The notes under the pieces: generated by a model
Databases searched by the model: none
Told to the model about the DNA's origin: nothing
What the model saw: only the letters and a program-made list of their open reading frames with translations
Assembly: GCA_004151065.3 (NCBI GenBank)
Contig: NWUY0304522800.1
Location: forward strand, 1-12,412
Source: Larix sibirica
Lineage: Eukaryota > Streptophyta > Pinopsida > Pinales > Pinaceae
Direction of reading: 5' to 3'
DNA length: 12,412 bases
Shown here: positions 8,331-12,412 of the stretch, piece by piece
Layout: every line of letters starts with the position of its first letter
How positions within the stretch are numbered: the first letter of the stretch is position 1
Program-made: the position numbers and the translations under genes

Positions 8331-8686
8331 AAGTGATTAAATGCTTCATTCTTAATGTCATCATTATCTATCATCTTTCTTCCTTATGATGTAGTGATTT
8401 CCATGACACTATTTTTGAATTTTATCTTTTGCCTATCTGTGGAAGAATGAAGTGTTTTTATCCCCTGCCTTCAACCATAAAATTCTTTATTTGAATCTCT
8501 AGTATTCTTCCTCTTCTCCATAAACTGTTAGCGGCCTCATATTGGTTTCTTTTTCTTCCAATTATTGTTGTAGAGATGGTTCTCCTGTCTCCATTTGCTT
8601 CGGGATCCTCACTAAATGTACTTGTATCTCCTTCTTTTCTACAAAAGGCTCTTTGTAACTATTTTTTGCCCACCTTTTGAATCATG
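8331..8686 (-). pseudogene. LINE-B ORF2: linker between endonuclease and reverse transcriptase
   Basis: Near 8480-8430 the minus strand reads LWLKAGDKNTSFFHR, then a stop, then AKDKIQK. This is the strongly conserved W-x2-GDKNT-FFH block that precedes the reverse transcriptase in plant LINEs. Upstream of it the text is heavily decayed, with lysine-rich remnants and many stops. Confidence 0.7.
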
Positions 8687-9202
8687 TTAATAGATTTTAG
8701 TTTGGATTCCAATATATAACTGGGGGACCTCTTCCATTTTTCGTGTAGTTGTTTTTAACAATTTCAATGGCTTCTTCTGACTGTAACCATGCATAACTAA
8801 ACATGAAGGTAAAGGACCATCATTTACTTTGTTGTATAAACTGAGTCCAAGTGGATCATGGTTTGAAGAAGCAAAGGGGGTAATGGTATAAGTGATTTCC
8901 AGATCTTCTTCTAGAAACTTATTGTTTATTAAAAACTTGTCTAAATGTGCAATAATATGAGTTGATCCCAATCTTTTGTTGGACCAAGTATACTTCCCTT
9001 GCTTTGGTTTAATATCCACTAAGTCCCAATCCAAGATCAAATCTATTGAATTCTTTCTTGGATTGTCCCTTACTAGATTTCCTCCTCTTTTTTCATCTTG
9101 AAATAACACAGTATTCAGATCTATTCAGATCTCCTGCAAAGATACAATGTCATTTTCCCACTGCTTCTCTTTCACTCGCAAGAGTTTTCTAATGTCGGTG
9201 AA
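8687..9202 (-). pseudogene. LINE-B ORF2: endonuclease, C-terminal part
   Basis: From 9202 the minus strand reads FTDIRKLLRVKEKQWEND, then in a shifted frame HCIFAGDLNTV (the catalytic GDFN motif), then LFQDEKRGGN, LDWDLVDIKPKQGKYTWSNK, HIIAHLDKFLINN and ITPFASSNHDPLGLSL. The last is the S-DH-P motif with the catalytic His and Asp. This is the second half of an apurinic/apyrimidinic-type endonuclease, which nicks target DNA to prime reverse transcription. A 10-bp tandem duplication sits inside the GDLN codons. The first half of the domain is about 2 kb away at 11215-11578. Confidence 0.88.
9111..9130. repeat. 10-bp tandem duplication inside the GDLN codons
   Basis: tattcagatc occurs twice in direct succession (9111-9120 and 9121-9130). 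Removing one copy on paper restores continuity of GDLNTVLFQDEK on the minus strand. The 10 bp shift the frame by one. Confidence 0.9.
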
Positions 9203-9808
9203 ATTATATGCACAATTTCCGAACATAAATTGTCAACTAGGGTTTTCATAGACTTCAAGGTGCAAGCAAAAGAAACGTAGGATTAAAGCCTACTCTAACC
9301 AATCAAAGGAATTACAACAGTTGACTCAAAGCTCAAATGGAATTGAAGGCAAGTAAGCTAAACCACAATAATGATACAACATTGGATTGCTAGAGCACTT
9401 GAATGCTATTAAATTTTGGATCATGATTAAATTACCTAGGTCCCAACCTTCAGTGATTTCGATCCCATATTGAATGCACATGGAAAAATTATAAATGTCG
9501 AAGGTAAACATTCTTCAAACTACAGGGAAATAAATCAACAGAACACTCTTCAACTGAAAGGAAAGATTCTTCTATTGTAAAAAAATAAATTGACCTGCAT
9601 AATTGGAAATTTGGAAATACATTACAAAACTGGGAATCTAATCTAGAAATTTGGAAATGCAAGGATGGAAAACTAGTACAAGAAATTAAATCTATGAGTT
9701 GACTACTAAATAAACACAACACATGCCAGAATGGGGGGCCTACCAATCATGCAATATGTTGTGGAAGGAGACTTCAAATGTTGAAAAAGAAGCTACCTCA
9801 AGGACATA

Positions 9809-9815
9809 TTTTATT
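9809..9815 (-). terminator. Polyadenylation-type signal AATAAAA in the insertion
   Basis: The minus strand reads TTGTAATAAAATATGTCC here, about 165 bp downstream of the TATA-like box. The spacing would suit the R region of an LTR. In AT-rich DNA the hexamer alone is weak evidence. Confidence 0.3.
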
Positions 9816-9978
9816 ACAACTTCAAAGATAATTACAAAATGGTGCTCAACCCTTAAGCAGATACACTTTGTTTGTCAATTACATAGACAGTAAGATCATG
9901 GTTGATCAATACAAAAGCACTTATATAAGCTTGGATTTTCTCACACTCCTTTCTCTCTAACATAGCTAGAGATCCATG

Positions 9979-9986
9979 TATTTATA
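9979..9986 (-). promoter_or_regulatory. TATA-like box TATAAATA in the insertion
   Basis: The minus strand reads TTTTTTTATAAATACATGG, followed by a GA-rich leader (TTAGAGAGAAAGGAGTGTGAG). A GCN4-like TGACTCA lies about 90 bp upstream near 10070-10078. The arrangement resembles a plant LTR promoter. A second box, TATATAA at 9922-9928, lies downstream. Confidence 0.35.
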
Positions 9987-11214
9987 AAAAAATAGAGACT
10001 TCCTATGAAAACAGTTTCCCTGTCAGTCGATCTCTATTTACATCTTTAAACATAATACATCATTTCTAGGTGAGTCATCATATAAGATAATTTATAAATA
10101 GAAATATTCTCATGACCGAAGGCATGAAAATATTTGTTTCCTCCACATAGGCTGAAAACTCATTAATACTATTATGTTGGGTAGATCTCTTGATTATCTT
10201 TGTTAACCAAGGATCTTGGTCCATCAAATGAGGGAAATCTTGATTTAATGAACATACAACCATATTCATAACTGTGCAATTAAAGCTCAGGTCTTCATCC
10301 TGACATTTTATTAGCACACATATAAATTGTATCCATGCAGCTATATGATTTTTGGCATTGATTTCTGGTAGTTGGAGTTTCAATTGCCCTTCTAGATAAA
10401 TCTAATTGAAGTTTGTTGAAGTAGATGTGTCCACCATGCATTGGAAGTGTCACGGTTTCCATATTTGGACATATGATAAAAACAAAGTATATGAAAAATG
10501 CCCCTTTCACTATGAGATCACCGCATATGATTATAGAGAAGTGGTACTAAAACAAAACAAGAATTCGATCTGTGGAATTCCATGTGGAGTGTACTCCCTT
10601 TTCTCTGAATATTGCATGCTAAAAATGATATGAAATCGTGGATCAAACTTTGATAGTGCACCCCCCTTCTTTAAGATTTACAATTTGCATGCCAAAGCAG
10701 CTATTGAGATAACTGAAAGGGGTAATTACTGGATCATAGATCAAACCTCATCCGCGATTTGCTTATAAATATATCACTTTTATCTTTATCTAAAACATGA
10801 TGTGTGTTGGCCAAATTTGGTGGAGGCGTTGACTACAAATTTGACTGGAAGTTGGAGTTGCTTGTGAACAAGCTGAATGTTATTTAAAGAACATGAACCC
10901 ATATTGAAGGTTGTAGAAATAAAACCCATATACTCAATTTCCCATAGGCTGGCCACAACAATTGGTGCCATAAATAGTACTAGAATCGATGCTAGAGATA
11001 ACCATGAGGACTGGTCATTCACCATTAGTCAGATTGATAATTTAAAACCCTTGGAATTTATTAAAAACAAAGGAATAAACATAAATAAACAACTTTGTCT
11101 CATTATGCTTGTCTAAGGTAAGTTATGGCTTCAAAGGTGCAGCTATACGGACAACATAGGAGCAATAAAGGGCCAATGTAATAGACAAAAAGGTGTCAAT
11201 ATTCAAACCCAACA

Positions 11215-11578
11215 GCCAACATTCTTGCTTTTCCCTATAATGCATTGGAACATATATATGAAAAACTTTGAAATGAGATCCGGTCAATTTGCTTACCATG
11301 TTTGTGTATGTTCAATGTTGAGTTTGTTTTGAATCAACCAATTCTAGTTGAGACCCATCCCAATGCATACTAAGCCCACCAGATGCTCCACAAGAACTCA
11401 TAGCTATCCCCTGGCTTCCTCTCCACTACTTTTCACCTAACCTTTTCATTTCCTTGTCTTGCATCTTGGTCTCCTGGAGAATGAATATTGCAGGGTTTTC
11501 CAATTTTACTAAATGCCTCATGTATTCCTCTTTCGACCTACTCCCCATTCCCCAACTATTTCAGGAGACTAGCTTCAT
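11215..11578 (-). pseudogene. LINE-B ORF2: start and N-terminal part of the endonuclease
   Basis: An ATG at 11578 begins MKLVS, then TGA, then NSWGMGSRSKEEYMRHLVKL, ENPAIFILQETKM, a stop, GIAMSSCGASGGLSMHWDGS, QLELVDSKQTQH, a stop and FKVFHIYVPMHYREKQECW. All pieces lie in a single frame. They match the opening of plant LINE ORF2: M-KiisWNvRGLg (here the Trp codon is TGA), then the catalytic Glu of QETK, then SGASGGL--WD and the VY-P block. The frame ends where the 2-kb insertion begins. The ATG is chosen because the canonical SWN motif follows within five codons. Confidence 0.88.
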
Positions 11579-11640
11579 TATTTAATTATACTCCCCATAC
11601 CCCAACTATTTCAGGAGACTAGCTTCATTATTTAATTATA
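11541..11640. repeat. Tandem duplication, 2 x 50 bp, covering the ORF2 start
   Basis: 11541-11590 and 11591-11640 are identical except at one position (cccattcccc against cccatacccc). Each copy carries the ORF2 ATG with the first eleven or so codons, so there are two start sites, at 11578 and 11628. Only the inner one leads into the endonuclease frame. One mismatch in 50 marks a recent event. Confidence 0.95.
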
Positions 11641-12412
11641 GGAATTTTTTATCCTACCTTACTTGGTGTAAGCATGACCCCTACACCTTTATGGAATTGA
11701 TTCTTTTGTCTTGAAATCATATTTTTATCCAAAGTTGACTAAAGACCCAACATCTTCTCCTTATTTGTTATTTCCTCCCTAACTTCTTTAGAATATTTTC
11801 TTCAAACCTTTCTAGAAGATCTTTCCTCTCCCTATGGAGCTTCTTTCTTCCCTTCACTTGATCCTTAAAGTGCTTGCTTCCTTGTTTGAACACCTGGAAC
11901 TATTGCTTATTTATCTCTCTTATTGTTTGTTTTTCCCACTTGATCGTTCAATTCCTCTTCCCATTCTTTTCTAATATATGTTGCATGAACATCCATTTCC
12001 ATTAATATAGCTAGTACATGAGAAGGAAAGTCGGATCCTTACTCCTTTACTGTTGATGCCACAATTGTTGTAAAAGGGACTGGCAAATCTTCACTAGATC
12101 TTTGCTGAACCTTTTTTTCTTTTTGAACCCCTGGGACGTCTATGGCTTGTTTATCCTTCTTTATTTCCACTTGATCCTCTTGTTCTTTATCTTCCTCTTC
12201 CCTTTCATTTCTACTGCCTGTCATTTCAACATCCATCTCCATTATAATAGTTGGTATTCATGGAGGAAAGACTAATCCAGGTTACTTGACTATTGACACT
12301 ACAATTTATGTGAAAGGAACAGGTTGATCTTCTTGAAAGAGAGGAGAAAATCTATTTCTAGATTTATGAATTCGAATCGTTGTGGATTGAAGTGGTGATT
12401 TGTGCATATTTT
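11641..12412 (-). pseudogene. LINE-B ORF1, C-terminal part (runs in from right edge)
   Basis: One minus-strand frame enters at the window edge and can be followed for some 180 codons with several stops. It starts MHKSPLQSTTIRIHKSRNRF, SPLFQEDQPVPFT, where SRNRFSPL recalls the N-x-F-x-PL block of plant LINE ORF1 tails. The longest uninterrupted part (12039-12242) is very acidic and basic: SRNEREEEDKEQEDQVEIKK. The segment then repeats itself in a second, more decayed copy. It sits directly upstream of the ORF2 start, as expected for ORF1. Below about 11850 only fragments remain. Confidence 0.6.
11852..12335. repeat. Degenerate tandem repeat of about 240 bp (80 codons) in ORF1
   Basis: catccatttccatta at 11990 and catccatctccatta at 12230 are exactly 240 bp apart. 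Alignment extends both ways: ttgaacacctgg against ttgaacccctgg, gatgccacaattgttgtaaaaggga against a diverged copy, and cttcac-t-gatc. A few small indels interrupt it. In protein the shared text includes MEMDV, VPGVQ, DQPVPFT against DLPVPFT, and GSSE. Confidence 0.8.

Larger units (their letters stand above)
9209..11214 (-). mobile_element. Insertion of about 2 kb splitting the LINE-B endonuclease; possibly an LTR
   Basis: The endonuclease breaks off after FHIYVPMHYREKQECWL near 11215 and resumes with FTDIRKLL at 9202, so about 2 kb is foreign to it. Read on the minus strand, the right end begins TGTTGGG at 11214, a common plant LTR start, and the left end can be read as ...GTGCA at 9209. Inside are a TATA-like box (9979-9986) and a downstream AATAAA (9809-9815), as in an LTR with its promoter and polyadenylation site. 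No matching 5-bp target duplication and no second LTR were found, so a solo LTR is only one explanation. Open frames at 10078-10383 and 10786-11025 are unrecognised. The limits are uncertain by some tens of bases. Confidence 0.5.
3791..12412 (-). mobile_element. LINE-B: long decayed non-LTR retrotransposon, nested insertion inside
   Basis: Domains appear in the canonical plant LINE order on the minus strand: ORF1 tail, ORF2 endonuclease, linker with GDKNTSFFH, reverse transcriptase, thumb, zf-RVT and RNase H. ORF2 begins at 11578 and its RNase H ends at about 5766. The endonuclease is split by a 2-kb insertion and the reverse transcriptase has lost its fingers. The 5' part, including the DUF4283 domain, lies beyond the right edge. 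The 3' limit at about 3791 rests on a tail-like sequence and is uncertain; a conservative 3' limit is about 5766. Confidence 0.75.

Noticed and set aside
9326-9746. Two minus-strand frames (9326-9511 and 9489-9746)
   Set aside because: They lie in the proposed U5 side of the insertion, are rich in Phe, Ser, Cys and Leu, and have no motif; probably chance.
10078-10383. Resemblance to plant DUF247 proteins (LKLQLPEI-like text)
   Set aside because: Only a few residues agree and the expected flanking motifs and C-terminal membrane segment are not in the right order. Too weak to name.
10406-11116. Plus-strand frames 10406-10633 and 10877-11116
   Set aside because: No motif was recognised; they lie within the insertion and overlap minus-strand frames of equal quality.
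9202-11230. Exact target-site duplication flanking the insertion
   Set aside because: The 5-bp stretches next to the proposed ends (ttata and gccaa) do not match, and shifting the ends gave no convincing pair.
1-12412. CRISPR array, bacterial operon, tRNA or rRNA genes
   Set aside because: No regularly spaced repeats, no ribosome-binding-site-led gene runs and no conserved RNA-gene sequence were seen; the retroelement content is plant-like.

Overview
The window looks like gene-poor nuclear DNA from a seed plant with a large, repeat-rich genome. It is AT-rich, has no bacterial-style gene packing or operons, and every coding trace I can recognise belongs to decayed plant-type non-LTR retrotransposons (LINEs) with an ORF1 of the DUF4283/zinc-knuckle kind and an ORF2 ending in a plant-type RNase H. 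A gymnosperm is my best guess from the style of the LINE, but that is an impression and not something the sequence proves. No intact host gene, tRNA, rRNA or CRISPR array was found.

Layout, all recognisable coding on the minus strand. (1) About 1-2100: the 5' part of one LINE (here LINE-A). It holds an ORF1 N-terminal segment (1565-1876), a stretch with short tandem repeats (1245-1563), a DUF4283-like domain plus broken CCHC knuckle (573-1136), and an open ORF1 C-terminal segment running off the left edge (1-288). Its ORF2 would lie beyond the window. (2) About 1880-3780: AT-rich sequence without recognisable genes. (3) About 3790-12412: a second LINE (LINE-B) read right to left. It holds the ORF1 C-terminal tail with an 80-codon tandem repeat (11641-12412), the ORF2 start and first part of the endonuclease (11215-11578), a roughly 2-kb insertion (about 9209-11214), the rest of the endonuclease (8687-9202), a linker, a reverse transcriptase missing its fingers and motif A (7869-8330), the thumb/connection region (7249-7827), a zf-RVT domain (6579-6965) and an RNase H (5766-6326). 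(4) About 4036-5800: downstream of the RNase H lies a stretch with few stops, including a 219-codon open frame and a separate charged, helix-rich remnant. It is followed by a sequence resembling a plant LINE 3' tail at about 3791-3825.

None of the proteins is intact. Stops, frameshifts, a large deletion and an insertion show both LINEs are long dead. The most interesting points are the unexplained coding-like material between the RNase H and the probable 3' tail of LINE-B, the codon-phased repeat in its ORF1, the duplication of the ORF2 start, and the LTR-like insertion that splits the endonuclease.
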